DNA of 64,000 bases, taken from contig NZ_LMDA01000022.1 in assembly GCF_001424985.1 (NCBI RefSeq), positions 1-64,000 on the forward strand. The letters run 5' to 3'. The DNA comes from Rhizobium sp. Root1212 (lineage in GTDB: Bacteria > Pseudomonadota > Alphaproteobacteria > Rhizobiales > Rhizobiaceae). Numbering within the stretch: position 1 is the stretch's first letter; each line of letters begins with the position of its first letter. The notes below the pieces were generated by a model. The model was not told where the DNA came from. It saw nothing but the letters and a program-made list of their open reading frames with translations, and did not search any database. The position numbers and the translations under genes were made by a program. Below, piece after piece: positions 34,321 through 43,543 of the stretch.

Positions 34321-34740
34321 TCAGACCAGCTTGAACACGCCGATGGCGTAGACGAGCGAGAGGGCAAGAGCCCACCATTGGCCGGTGCCGACGAGGCCCA
34401 GCCATGCGAGATTGATGAAGGCGCTGCCGAGCAGTGACACAAACAGGCGGTCGCCCCGCGTTGTCTCGAAGCGCAGGATACCGACCCGCGGATTGCCGCC
34501 GGGACGGGCGTACTCCCACACGGCCATCAGCGCCAGAAGCAGGAAGATCGTCAGGAAGAACATGGCCGTCGGGAAGGTCCAGGCCATCCAGCCGCCGGGA
34601 ATGAGCGACGCGAACCAGTCGCGGTTGCCGTCCTTCACCGGAAGCTTCATGACGAGCAGCCAGGCAGCCACGGCATAAATGCCGATAACGATGCCGAGCA
34701 GGACCGGCCAGCGGCCGTTGCGGTTTTGAGCAGCAGTCAT
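34321..34740 (-). CDS. glpU: Glycerol uptake operon membrane protein GlpU (DUF2160)
   Basis: The 139-residue protein has three to four membrane helices and the DUF2160 pattern (GGWMAWTFPTAMFFLTIFLLLALMAVWEY, GILRFETTRGDRLF). Its role in the transporter is undefined. It lies between the permease gene glpQ (13 bp) and glpV, as in other rhizobia. The start at 34740 follows GGGGGAGGG. Confidence 0.88.
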   Translation of the reverse strand: MTAAQNRNGRWPVLLGIVIGIYAVAAWLLVMKLPVKDGNRDWFASLIPGGWMAWTFPTAMFFLTIFLLLALMAVWEYARPGGNPRVGILRFETTRGDRLFVSLLGSAFINLAWLGLVGTGQWWALALSLVYAIGVFKLV

Positions 34741-34753
34741 CAGACCCTCCCCC

Positions 34754-35578
34754 TTAGACCCGACCAAGGGCAAAGCCCTTGGCGATGTAATTGCGGACGA
34801 AATAGATGACGAGGGCGCCGGGGATGATGGTGAGCACGCCGGCTGCCGCCAGCACGCCCCAGTCCATGCCCGATGCCGATACGGTGCGCGTCATGGTCGC
34901 GGCGATCGGCTTGGCGTCCGTCGTCGTCAGGGTGCGGGCGATCAGAAGTTCGACCCACGAGAACATGAAGCAGAAGAAGGCAGCGACGCCGATGCCCGAC
35001 GCGATCAGCGGCACGAAAATCTTCACGAAGAACTTCGGGAAGGAATAGCCGTCGATATAGGCGGTCTCGTCGATTTCCTTCGGCACGCCGGACATGAAGC
35101 CTTCCAAAATCCAGACGGCGAGCGGCACGTTGAACAGGCAGTGCGCGAGCGCAACGGCGATATGCGTGTCGATCAGGCCGAAAGCCGAATAGAGCTGGAA
35201 GAACGGCAGCGCGAAGACGGCGGGCGGCGCCATGCGGTTGGTGAGCAGCCAGAAGAACAAGTGCTTGTCGCCGAGGAAGCGGTAGCGCGAGAAGGCATAG
35301 GCCGCCGGCAGCGCCGCCGAAATCGAGATGATCGTGTTCAGGACCACGTAGATGATCGAGTTGATATAACCCGAATACCAGGCGGGATCGGTGAAGATCA
35401 CGATGTAGTTCCGAAGCGTCGGCGCATGCGGATAGAGCGAGAAGGTGCCGGTGATCTCGGTGTTCGTCTTGAAGCTCATGTTGACCAGCCAGTAGATCGG
35501 CAGGAGCAGGAAGAGGATGTAGAGGGTCGGCACGATCCAGGAAAGGTTGCGGCCGGAAGTTTGCGTTGCAGTGGTCAT
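34754..35578 (-). CDS. glpQ: Glycerol ABC transporter permease GlpQ
   Basis: The 274-residue inner-membrane permease has six predicted helices in the MalG-like arrangement. The cytoplasmic EAA-type loop (KEIDETAYIDGYSFPKFFVKIFVPL) docks to an ATPase subunit. It pairs with GlpP to form the glycerol channel. It starts 17 bp after glpP with GGAGGCGAGCC upstream. Confidence 0.93.
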   Translation of the reverse strand: MTTATQTSGRNLSWIVPTLYILFLLLPIYWLVNMSFKTNTEITGTFSLYPHAPTLRNYIVIFTDPAWYSGYINSIIYVVLNTIISISAALPAAYAFSRYRFLGDKHLFFWLLTNRMAPPAVFALPFFQLYSAFGLIDTHIAVALAHCLFNVPLAVWILEGFMSGVPKEIDETAYIDGYSFPKFFVKIFVPLIASGIGVAAFFCFMFSWVELLIARTLTTTDAKPIAATMTRTVSASGMDWGVLAAAGVLTIIPGALVIYFVRNYIAKGFALGRV

Positions 35579-35595
35579 GGGGCTCGCCTCCTTTC

Positions 35596-36462
35596 TTACG
35601 TTTCAGCGTCGCTGTTGGTCATCACGGTGTAGAATATCCACGACAGCAGCAGGATGATCAGGAAGTAGATGATCGAGAGTGCTGCAGCCGGACCGAGGTC
35701 GAACTGGCCGACGGCCATCTTGACCAGGTCGATCGACAGGAAGGTCGTCGAGTTGCCCGGACCGCCGCCGGTGACGACGAAGGGTTCGGTGTAGATCATG
35801 AAGCTATCCATGAAGCGCAGCAGGAAAGCGATGAGCAGCACGCGCTTCATCTTCGGCAGCTGGATGTAGCGGAACACCGACCAGCCCGAGGCACCGTCGA
35901 TCTTGGCTGCCTGGTAATAGGCATCCGGGATCGAGACGAGGCCGGCATAGCAGAGCAGCACGACGAGGCTCGTCCAGTGCCAGACGTCCATGATGATCAG
36001 CGTGACCCAGGCATCGAAGACGTTGTTGACATAGTTGTAGTTCACGCCGAGCGCCGTCAGCGAATAGCCGAGCAGGCCGATATCGGTGCGCCCGAAGACC
36101 TGCCAGATGGTGCCGACGACGTTCCACGGAATGAGCAGCGGCAGCGCCATCAGGATAAGGCAGACCGGCACGCCGAGACCTTTCTTCGGCATGTTGAGCG
36201 CGATCACGATGCCGAGCGGGATTTCGATCAGCAGGATGATGCCCGAGAAGATCAGGTTGCGGGTCAGCGCATCCCAGAAGCGGTCGGAATGCAGCGTATC
36301 GGTGAACCAGTCGGTGCCGGCCCAGAAGAAGGCGTTGTTGCCGAAGGTATCCTGCACCGAATAGTTCACGACCGTCATCAGCGGGATGACCGCCGAGAAG
36401 GCGACGAGCACCAGCACCGGCAGCACCATGAACCAGGCCTTGTTGTTCCAGGTCTTTTCCAT
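35596..36462 (-). CDS. glpP: Glycerol ABC transporter permease GlpP
   Basis: The 288-residue permease is of the MalF-like half (six helices). The EAA-type loop is AYYQAAKIDGASGWSVFRYIQLPKM. It forms the transport pore with GlpQ. It begins 5 bp after glpT, indicating translational coupling. Confidence 0.93.
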   Translation of the reverse strand: MEKTWNNKAWFMVLPVLVLVAFSAVIPLMTVVNYSVQDTFGNNAFFWAGTDWFTDTLHSDRFWDALTRNLIFSGIILLIEIPLGIVIALNMPKKGLGVPVCLILMALPLLIPWNVVGTIWQVFGRTDIGLLGYSLTALGVNYNYVNNVFDAWVTLIIMDVWHWTSLVVLLCYAGLVSIPDAYYQAAKIDGASGWSVFRYIQLPKMKRVLLIAFLLRFMDSFMIYTEPFVVTGGGPGNSTTFLSIDLVKMAVGQFDLGPAAALSIIYFLIILLLSWIFYTVMTNSDAET

Positions 36463-36467
36463 GGGTC

Positions 36468-37538
<1,071 letters not shown>

Positions 37539-37548
37539 GATGGTCTCC

Positions 37549-38631
37549 TCACGCCGCGTGGGCGGCTTGGCCGCCGGTTGCCCGGCCGTCCGGCCCGAAG
37601 GCCATCAGGTGACGGGTATCGACAAAGAGTTCGATCACCGTATCCGGGTCGAAATCATGGATGCCGTGCTCCAGCATGACCCAGCGCGAGCCGGCGGCTT
37701 CCACGTGGATGAAGCTTTCGGAACCGGCGATTTCCGCGATGATCACCCGCGCCTTCAGGGCGGCCGCCGAGGCATCCGGCCGCGCGAGCGACAGGTGATG
37801 CGGCTGGAAGGCGATTGTCACCGGACCATCGGCGATGGCGGACAGATGGGCAGGAACCGGCAGCACGGCGGCGCCGTCGCGCTCGAAGCTTGCGCCCTTC
37901 TTGACGAAATCGACGGTGTTGAGCGGCGGATCGGCGAAGGTCCTGGCCGAGACCAGATCGACCGGCCGGCGATAGACCGAGATCGTCGGGCCGAACTGGG
38001 TGATGCGGCCCTGGTTCAGGGTCGCGGTGTTGCCGCCGAGAAGCAGAGCCTCGGTCGGTTCCGTGGTCGCATAGACGAAGATCGAGCCGGTGGCCGCGAA
38101 AAGCTTCGGCAGTTCCTCGCGCAGTTCCTCGCGCAGCTTGTAGTCGAGATTGGCGAGCGGCTCATCGAGCAGCACGAGGCTGGCATTCTTGACGATGGCG
38201 CGGGCGAGCGCCGTGCGCTGTTGCTGGCCGCCGGACAGATTGAGCGGCGTGCGATCGAGATAGGGCGAGAGCTTCATCAGCTCGGCGGCCTTCCTCACCT
38301 CACGGTCGATGGTGGCCGCATCCTTGCCGGCGATGCGCATCGGCGAGGCGATGTTTTCATAGACCGTCATCGCCGGATAGTTGATGAACTGCTGGTAGAC
38401 CATGGCGACGCTGCGATCCTGCACGCGCACGCCGGTCACATCCTTGCCGTCGAAATGGATCGTGCCTGTCGTGGGCTTGTCGAGCCCCGCCATCAGCCGC
38501 ATCAGCGACGTCTTGCCCGACAGCGTCGGGCCGAGAAGCACGTTCAGCGACCCCCGCTCCAGCACAAGGTTCGTCGGGTGGATATGCGTATCCGCCCCCA
38601 CAACCTTGGTTATGTTTTTCAGTTCAAGCAT
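37549..38631 (-). CDS. glpS: Glycerol ABC transporter ATPase GlpS (H-loop His missing)
   Basis: The 360-residue MalK-like ATPase has Walker A GPTLSGKT (34-41), signature LSGGQ (132-136), Walker B with DE (156-157) and a C-terminal TOBE-like domain. The H-loop segment is YATTEPTEA where the family has YVTHDQVEA, so the switch His is replaced by Thr190. Walker A also lacks the usual SGCGK. It energises glycerol import with GlpT. It is 43 bp downstream of glpD in the same direction. Confidence 0.92.
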   Translation of the reverse strand: MLELKNITKVVGADTHIHPTNLVLERGSLNVLLGPTLSGKTSLMRLMAGLDKPTTGTIHFDGKDVTGVRVQDRSVAMVYQQFINYPAMTVYENIASPMRIAGKDAATIDREVRKAAELMKLSPYLDRTPLNLSGGQQQRTALARAIVKNASLVLLDEPLANLDYKLREELREELPKLFAATGSIFVYATTEPTEALLLGGNTATLNQGRITQFGPTISVYRRPVDLVSARTFADPPLNTVDFVKKGASFERDGAAVLPVPAHLSAIADGPVTIAFQPHHLSLARPDASAAALKARVIIAEIAGSESFIHVEAAGSRWVMLEHGIHDFDPDTVIELFVDTRHLMAFGPDGRATGGQAAHAA

Positions 38632-38674
38632 TACCAGGCTTCCTCCCAGCCGGAGCTAAAATGGCATGGCGCCC

Positions 38675-40192
38675 TCAGGCGACGTCGCGCATCTTCTCCC
38701 GCATATAATTCTCAAGTCCGGCGACTTCGGCCGGAACCATGTTCAGGCCGAGCTTGGTGCGACGCCACAACACGTCTTCCGCGTAGCGCGCCCACTCCCT
38801 TGTCATCAGCCAGTCGACTTCGATCTGGTAGAGGTCGGCGCCGAAGTGGCGGCCGAGATCCGCAACCGACTTCGCCTCTCCCAACAAGCGCGCGGCAAGC
38901 GTTCCATACAGTCGCACGAGACGCCGGGCATGACGATCTGCGAGAAAGGCGTAGCGGCTCTTCAAGCTCGACACCTGCGCCTCATAACCCGTGGCGGGGA
39001 AATCGCCGCCCGGAAGCGAACTTCCGGCCGTCCACGGCGCACCCTTGGCGCCGATCGCCTCGACGATCTTTTCCATCGCGTGCTCGCCAAGCCGGCGATA
39101 GGTGGTGAGCTTGCCGCCGAAGATATTGAGGAGCGGCGCATTGCCGTTTCCGTCATCGACCTTCAGCACGTAGTCGCGGGTCGCCTCCTGCGCCTTGGAC
39201 GCGCCGTCATCGAACAGCGGCCGCACGCCGGAATAGGTCCAGACGATATCGGAAGCCTCGACCGGCTCCTTGAAATACTCGCTTGCGGCCTTGCAGAGAT
39301 AGTCGGTCTCGGCCTCGGTGATGCGGACATTATGGGGATCGCCGGTATAATCGCGGTCGGTCGTGCCGATCAGCGTGAAATCCGTCTCGTAGGGGATGGC
39401 GAAGATGATACGACCGTCCGGATTCTGGAAGAAATAGGCACGCGGATCGTCGAACTTCCTGCGCACGACGATGTGGCTGCCCTGCACGAGGCGGACATTA
39501 TGGGCGCTGTTGTTGCCGAAGACACCGGACAGCACAACATCGACCCATGGCCCCGCCGCGTTGACGAGCATGCGCGAGGTGAAGCGGCGGATCGTGCCGG
39601 TGGCGCGGTCCTCGACATCGATATGCCAGAGGCTGCCTTCGCGGCGGGCAGAGGTGACACGGCTGCGGTTCAGGATGAGGGCGCCGCGATCGGCGGCATC
39701 ACGAGCGTTCAGCACCACCATGCGGGCGTCGTCGACCCAGCCGTCGGAATATTCGAAGGCCTTGGTGAACAGCGCCTTGAGCGGCTTTGCCGCCGGATCG
39801 CGGCGCATGTCGAGCGTCTTGGTCGCCGGCAAGAGCTTGCGACCGCCGATATGATCGTAAAGGAAAAGACCAAGCCGGATGAGCCAGGCCGGGCGGATGC
39901 CGCCCTTGTGGAACGGCAGCACGAAGCGCATCGGCCAGATGATGTGCGGTGCCATCGCCCAGAGCACTTCACGCTCCATCAGCGACTCGCGCACCAGGCG
40001 GAACTCGTAATGTTCGAGATAACGAAGGCCGCCATGGATAAGCTTGGTGGCTGCCGAAGAGGTGCCGGAGGCGAAGTCGTTCATTTCGGCAAGGGCGACC
40101 GAATAACCGCGACCCGCCGCGTCCCGCGCTATGCCGCAGCCGTTGATGCCGCCACCAATGACGAAAATATCGAATTGAGCTTCCGCAGGCAC
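38675..40192 (-). CDS. glpD: Glycerol-3-phosphate dehydrogenase
   Basis: The 505-residue flavoprotein oxidises sn-glycerol 3-phosphate to dihydroxyacetone phosphate and passes electrons to ubiquinone at the inner membrane. The FAD-binding motif is IGGGINGCGIARDAAGRG at the N-terminus. ATKLIHGGLRYLEHYEF and SGVRPLFDD are GlpD signatures. I take the GTG at 40192 as start because GGAGGGGAAGG sits just upstream; the frame opens at another GTG (40207). It is the first gene of the glycerol operon. Two palindromes in the leader suggest repressor control. Confidence 0.93.
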   Translation of the reverse strand: MPAEAQFDIFVIGGGINGCGIARDAAGRGYSVALAEMNDFASGTSSAATKLIHGGLRYLEHYEFRLVRESLMEREVLWAMAPHIIWPMRFVLPFHKGGIRPAWLIRLGLFLYDHIGGRKLLPATKTLDMRRDPAAKPLKALFTKAFEYSDGWVDDARMVVLNARDAADRGALILNRSRVTSARREGSLWHIDVEDRATGTIRRFTSRMLVNAAGPWVDVVLSGVFGNNSAHNVRLVQGSHIVVRRKFDDPRAYFFQNPDGRIIFAIPYETDFTLIGTTDRDYTGDPHNVRITEAETDYLCKAASEYFKEPVEASDIVWTYSGVRPLFDDGASKAQEATRDYVLKVDDGNGNAPLLNIFGGKLTTYRRLGEHAMEKIVEAIGAKGAPWTAGSSLPGGDFPATGYEAQVSSLKSRYAFLADRHARRLVRLYGTLAARLLGEAKSVADLGRHFGADLYQIEVDWLMTREWARYAEDVLWRRTKLGLNMVPAEVAGLENYMREKMRDVA

Positions 40193-40215
40193 GCCTTCCC
40201 CTCCCACATTCCGCA

Positions 40216-40232
40216 GCGCACAATTTGTGCGC
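40216..40232. promoter_or_regulatory. Perfect palindrome in the glpD leader
   Basis: GCGCACAA-T-TTGTGCGC is a 17-bp perfect palindrome with a one-base centre, 23 bp before the GTG start of glpD. The almost loop-free symmetry suits a dimeric repressor rather than an RNA hairpin. The binding protein is unknown. Confidence 0.5.
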
Positions 40233-40256
40233 TTGCGAAAGTGAAATCAGTTAAAG

Positions 40257-40269
40257 CGAAAATTTTTCG
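40257..40269. promoter_or_regulatory. Candidate GlpR operator at the glpD promoter
   Basis: CGAAAA-T-TTTTCG lies in an AT-rich stretch between glpD and glpR. The half-site TTCG is shared with the operators of E. coli GlpR and with the inverted repeat upstream of glpR (41103-41135). Binding by the neighbouring DeoR-family GlpR is inferred. Confidence 0.45.
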
Positions 40270-40322
40270 AATGTCAAACGAATGTTATAAGAAAACCAAA
40301 TGCTAATAAACGGCGCCCACGA

Positions 40323-41087
40323 TCAGACGCCGGTTTCGACCAGCCGAACGTCCCGTTCCTGGCAGATCGTCCTGATATTCTCGACCGGACAGCGGTCTGT
40401 GATGAAGGTATGGACCTGGCTGATATGGCCGATGCGAACCGGCGCGGTGCGTTCGAATTTGGTCGAATCCGAAACCAGAATGACGTGCCGGGCATTGGCA
40501 ATGATCGCTTGGGCGACTTTCACTTCCCGGTAATCGAAATCCAGAAGCGCACCGTCATGGTCGATAGCCGAAGCGCCGATGACGGCGTAATCGACCTTGA
40601 ACTGGCGGATGAAATCGACGGCGGCTTCACCGACGATGCCGCCGTCCGAACCACGCACGACGCCGCCGGCAATGACCACCTCGATGGCCGGGAAAACACG
40701 CAAGCGATTGGCAACATTGATATTGTTGGTGATAACCATCAATTCCCGATGATCGAGAAGCGCCTCGCCGACGGCCTCGGTCGTCGTGCCGATATTGATG
40801 AACAGCGAGGAATTGTCGGGGATGAGGGCAGCTGCCGCCTGGCCGATCGCCTGCTTTTCGGTCGCGGCGATGGAGCGGCGCGCTTCGTATTTCACATTTT
40901 CGTTTCCACGCGGGAAAATCGCGCCGCCATGCATGCGGGTCAGCATGCGCGCGTCGCAGAGATCGTTCAGATCCTTGCGGATGGTTTGCGGCGTGACCGA
41001 AAAACGGCCGGCAAGCTCATCGACGAGCACACGCCCCTCGGTCTTGGCAAGTTCCAGAATCTCGGATTGGCGCCCCGTCAAATACAT
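40323..41087 (-). CDS. glpR: DeoR-family repressor GlpR
   Basis: The 254-residue protein has a DeoR helix-turn-helix (about 5-55: RQSEILELAKTEGRVLVDELAGRFSVTPQTIRKDLNDL in part). A sugar-phosphate-sensing domain follows, with NIGTTTEAVGEALL, VITNNINVANRL, IAGGVVRGSDGGIVG and VSDSTKFERTAPVRI. It sits just upstream of glpD on the same strand and most likely represses glpDSTPQUV, with glycerol 3-phosphate as inducer. An inverted repeat 15 bp upstream of its start suggests autoregulation. Confidence 0.9.
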   Translation of the reverse strand: MYLTGRQSEILELAKTEGRVLVDELAGRFSVTPQTIRKDLNDLCDARMLTRMHGGAIFPRGNENVKYEARRSIAATEKQAIGQAAAALIPDNSSLFINIGTTTEAVGEALLDHRELMVITNNINVANRLRVFPAIEVVIAGGVVRGSDGGIVGEAAVDFIRQFKVDYAVIGASAIDHDGALLDFDYREVKVAQAIIANARHVILVSDSTKFERTAPVRIGHISQVHTFITDRCPVENIRTICQERDVRLVETGV

Positions 41088-41102
41088 CGATGTCCCTACC
41101 TA

Positions 41103-41135
41103 TTTCGTTTTCTTTCATGATAGGCAAAAACGAAA
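41103..41135. promoter_or_regulatory. Inverted repeat upstream of glpR, candidate operator
   Basis: TTTCGTTTT (41103-41111) and AAAACGAAA (41127-41135) are perfect 9-bp arms separated by 15 bp. They lie between glpR and the divergent SDR gene. The TTTCG/CGAAA half-site matches the glpD palindrome at 40257-40269, fitting autoregulation by GlpR. Confidence 0.5.
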
Positions 41136-41250
41136 GCTACGCAAACGCTGAAATACGGCGGGCACCATGATCGCGAAGCCAGCCAGTGACGGTCCATTTG
41201 CAATTGTGGCCGGGATGGGCCAGCCTGCTTTGATGACGGGAGGATTTGAG

Positions 41251-42021
41251 ATGTTTCACCCATCCTTGTTCAAGGGCATGAATGTGGTCGTGACTGGCGC
41301 GGGGCGCGGCATCGGCCTGGAGGTCGCCCGGCTGTTTCTCGATTGCGGCGCGCATGTGCTGCTGCATGGCGGGCGTAGCCCGCATGACGAGCTGCCGGAT
41401 TTTCTAGCCGACGCCGTCGCGGAGGCCCGCGCCCATATCGTCTACGGCGACTTCCTGACCGACAAGGGCATCGAGGACGTGGTGCGCCAGTCCGACAGCC
41501 TGTTCGAGCATGTCGATGTGCTGATCAACAATGCCGGCACCATGGTCGGGCGCTTTCCGGCGGCCGAACTGACGGACGACCAATACGAGACCGTTGTACA
41601 GCTCAACCAGACCTCCGTCGTCGAGATCACGCGGGGGCTGTTGCCGCAACTGCGCCGGTCGACACAGGCGTCGATCGTCAACACGGTTTCGATTTCGGCG
41701 CTGACCGGCGGCAGCGCCGGGTCGGCGATCTATTCGGCGACCAAGGCCTTCGTCGCCACCTATTCCAAGGCATTGGCGCGGGAACTGGCGCCCGAGGGCA
41801 TTCGTGTCAACTGCGTTTCGCCGGGCACCATCACCACCGATTTCCACGAGCGCTATTCGAGCCCGGACAAGCTGGAAGCGACGCGAAAAACCATTCCGCT
41901 GCAACGTCTCGGCACGCCGGAGGATTGCGCGCCCGCCTATCTCTTCTTCGCCTCATCGGCGCTGTCCGGCTACATCACCGGGCAGGTGCTGGAGGTGAAT
42001 GGCGGCCAGTTGATCTGCTGA
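41251..42021 (+). CDS. Short-chain dehydrogenase/reductase
   Basis: The 256-residue NAD(P) oxidoreductase has the SDR signatures TGAGRGIG (15-22), NNAG (93-96), the catalytic Ser near 147-149, Tyr161 and Lys165 (YSATK), and the C-terminal GQVLEVNGG of FabG-like classical SDRs. The substrate is unknown. The start at 41251 is chosen for GGGAGGATTTGAG just upstream; the frame opens 28 codons earlier. The LysR gene follows after one base, so they form a unit divergent from glpR. Confidence 0.85.
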   Translation: MFHPSLFKGMNVVVTGAGRGIGLEVARLFLDCGAHVLLHGGRSPHDELPDFLADAVAEARAHIVYGDFLTDKGIEDVVRQSDSLFEHVDVLINNAGTMVGRFPAAELTDDQYETVVQLNQTSVVEITRGLLPQLRRSTQASIVNTVSISALTGGSAGSAIYSATKAFVATYSKALARELAPEGIRVNCVSPGTITTDFHERYSSPDKLEATRKTIPLQRLGTPEDCAPAYLFFASSALSGYITGQVLEVNGGQLIC

Positions 42022-42022
42022 C

Positions 42023-42916
42023 ATGATCGACAAGCTGGAATTCTTCATCGCACTCGCGCAGGAGCGGCATTTCGGCAAGGCGGCCGAACTCAGCGGCATT
42101 ACCCAGCCAACGCTCTCGGCCGCAATCCGCCAGTTGGAAGACCAGCTCGGCGTGATGCTGGTGGTGCGCGGCACGCGCTATCAGGGGCTGACGCCGGAGG
42201 GCCAGCGTGTGCTCGAATGGGCGCGGCGCATCGTCGGCGACAGCCGCACTATGCGCGAGGAGATGCGGGCGGCGCGCAAGGGGCTGGTCGGGCACATCCG
42301 CCTCGGCGCGGTGCCGACGACGCTCGCCATGGTGCCGAGCATCACCGGGCCGTTTCAGGAAAAACACCCCGAGGTGACCTTCAGCATCATCTCCACCACA
42401 TCGCTGAAAATCCTCAGCCTTCTGGAAAATCTGGAGATCGATGCGGGGCTGACCTATCTCGAAAACGAGCCGCTGGGGCGGGTGACCAGCGTGCCTCTGC
42501 AGGTGGAGCGCTACCATCTGGTGACGGCGGCGGGAACGCCGCTCGCAGATCGCGAAAGCGTGACCTGGAAGGAAGTCAGCACTCTTCGGCTTTGTCTATT
42601 GACCGCCGACATGCAGAACCGCCGCATCGTCAACCAGCATTTTGCCGAGGCTGGCGCGGTGGCAGCGCCGACGCTCGAATCGAATTCGATGATCGTGCTC
42701 TTCTCCCATGTCCGCACCGGTCACTGGGCAAGCATCATGCCCTATAACGTCGCGAATTCATTCGGCTTTCACGCGGACATCAAGATCATTCCGATCACCG
42801 AGCCGGATGCGCACCACACCGTTGGACTGGTGGCGACACACCGCGAGCCCTTCACGCCGCTGGTCTCGGCCCTGCTGCACGAAGCGCGCATTCTCGGCGA
42901 GAAAAAGGCGCATTGA
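42023..42916 (+). CDS. LysR-type regulator, probable formate dehydrogenase activator FdsR
   Basis: The 297-residue protein has the LysR helix-turn-helix (FIALAQERHFGKAAELSGITQPTLSAAIRQLEDQLG in part) and an effector domain with HIRLGAVPTTLAMVPSITGPF. It lies directly upstream of the fds operon in the same direction, the position of FdsR-like regulators in alphaproteobacteria. A LysR-type palindrome overlaps its stop codon in front of fdsG. Formate as effector is an inference. Confidence 0.85.
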   Translation: MIDKLEFFIALAQERHFGKAAELSGITQPTLSAAIRQLEDQLGVMLVVRGTRYQGLTPEGQRVLEWARRIVGDSRTMREEMRAARKGLVGHIRLGAVPTTLAMVPSITGPFQEKHPEVTFSIISTTSLKILSLLENLEIDAGLTYLENEPLGRVTSVPLQVERYHLVTAAGTPLADRESVTWKEVSTLRLCLLTADMQNRRIVNQHFAEAGAVAAPTLESNSMIVLFSHVRTGHWASIMPYNVANSFGFHADIKIIPITEPDAHHTVGLVATHREPFTPLVSALLHEARILGEKKAH

Positions 42917-42931
42917 TAGAAATTTTCTATC
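42915..42931. promoter_or_regulatory. LysR-type binding site in front of the fds operon
   Basis: GATAGAAA-T-TTTCTATC is a perfect 17-bp palindrome containing the T-N11-A core of LysR boxes (ATAG-N7-CTAT). It overlaps the stop codon of the LysR gene and lies 132 bp before the fdsG start, a usual place for an activator site. CTAATATA near 42982-42990 could be the -10 region. Confidence 0.6.
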
Positions 42932-43063
42932 GACCCACGAAACACCCGTATTGACCCGGCAAAGCCCGGCTGCGAAGGTTCGCTAATATACCGGCGGCAG
43001 AGAGGAGCAGGAGGCTCGCGACGCCGCTTCGAAAGCAGGCTTGGCCTGGCGGGAGGTTCGAAC

Positions 43064-43543
43064 GTGAATTTGCATATGCCCGTGCCGGATATCGAGGAGC
43101 GCACGCTCGCGATCGTCAATGCGCTGAAGGGGCTCGAAGGCCCGCTCCTGCCGATCCTGCATGAGATCCAGGCCGAATTCGATTTCGTGCCGGAAGACTG
43201 TCTTCCCGTCATTGCGCGCGAACTCAATCTTTCGCGCGCCGAAGTCCACGGCGTCGTGACCTTCTATCACGACTACCGCCGCCACCCCGCCGGCCGTCAT
43301 GTGCTGAAACTCTGTCGGGCCGAGGCCTGCCAGTCGATGGGCGGGGATGCGCTGGCCGAGAAGGTCAAGGCATTGCTGGGCATCGATTTCCACGAGACGA
43401 CCGGGGACGGCGCTGTGACGCTGGAGCCTGTCTATTGTCTCGGGCTCTGTTCCACCGCACCATCAGCGATGCTCGATGGCGAGGTGCATGGACGGCTCGA
43501 TGACGACGCCATTGCCGAACTCGTTTCGGAGGCACGCCGATGA
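43064..43543 (+). CDS. fdsG: NAD-dependent formate dehydrogenase gamma subunit
   Basis: The 159-residue NuoE-like subunit carries a thioredoxin-fold [2Fe-2S] cluster on Cys84, Cys89 (LCRAEACQSMGG), Cys125 and Cys129 (YCLGLC). It passes electrons between FdsB and the cluster chain of the soluble formate dehydrogenase complex. The GTG at 43064 has GGGAGG upstream; an ATG four codons later is an alternative. The stop overlaps fdsB by 4 bp. Confidence 0.93.
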   Translation: MNLHMPVPDIEERTLAIVNALKGLEGPLLPILHEIQAEFDFVPEDCLPVIARELNLSRAEVHGVVTFYHDYRRHPAGRHVLKLCRAEACQSMGGDALAEKVKALLGIDFHETTGDGAVTLEPVYCLGLCSTAPSAMLDGEVHGRLDDDAIAELVSEARR

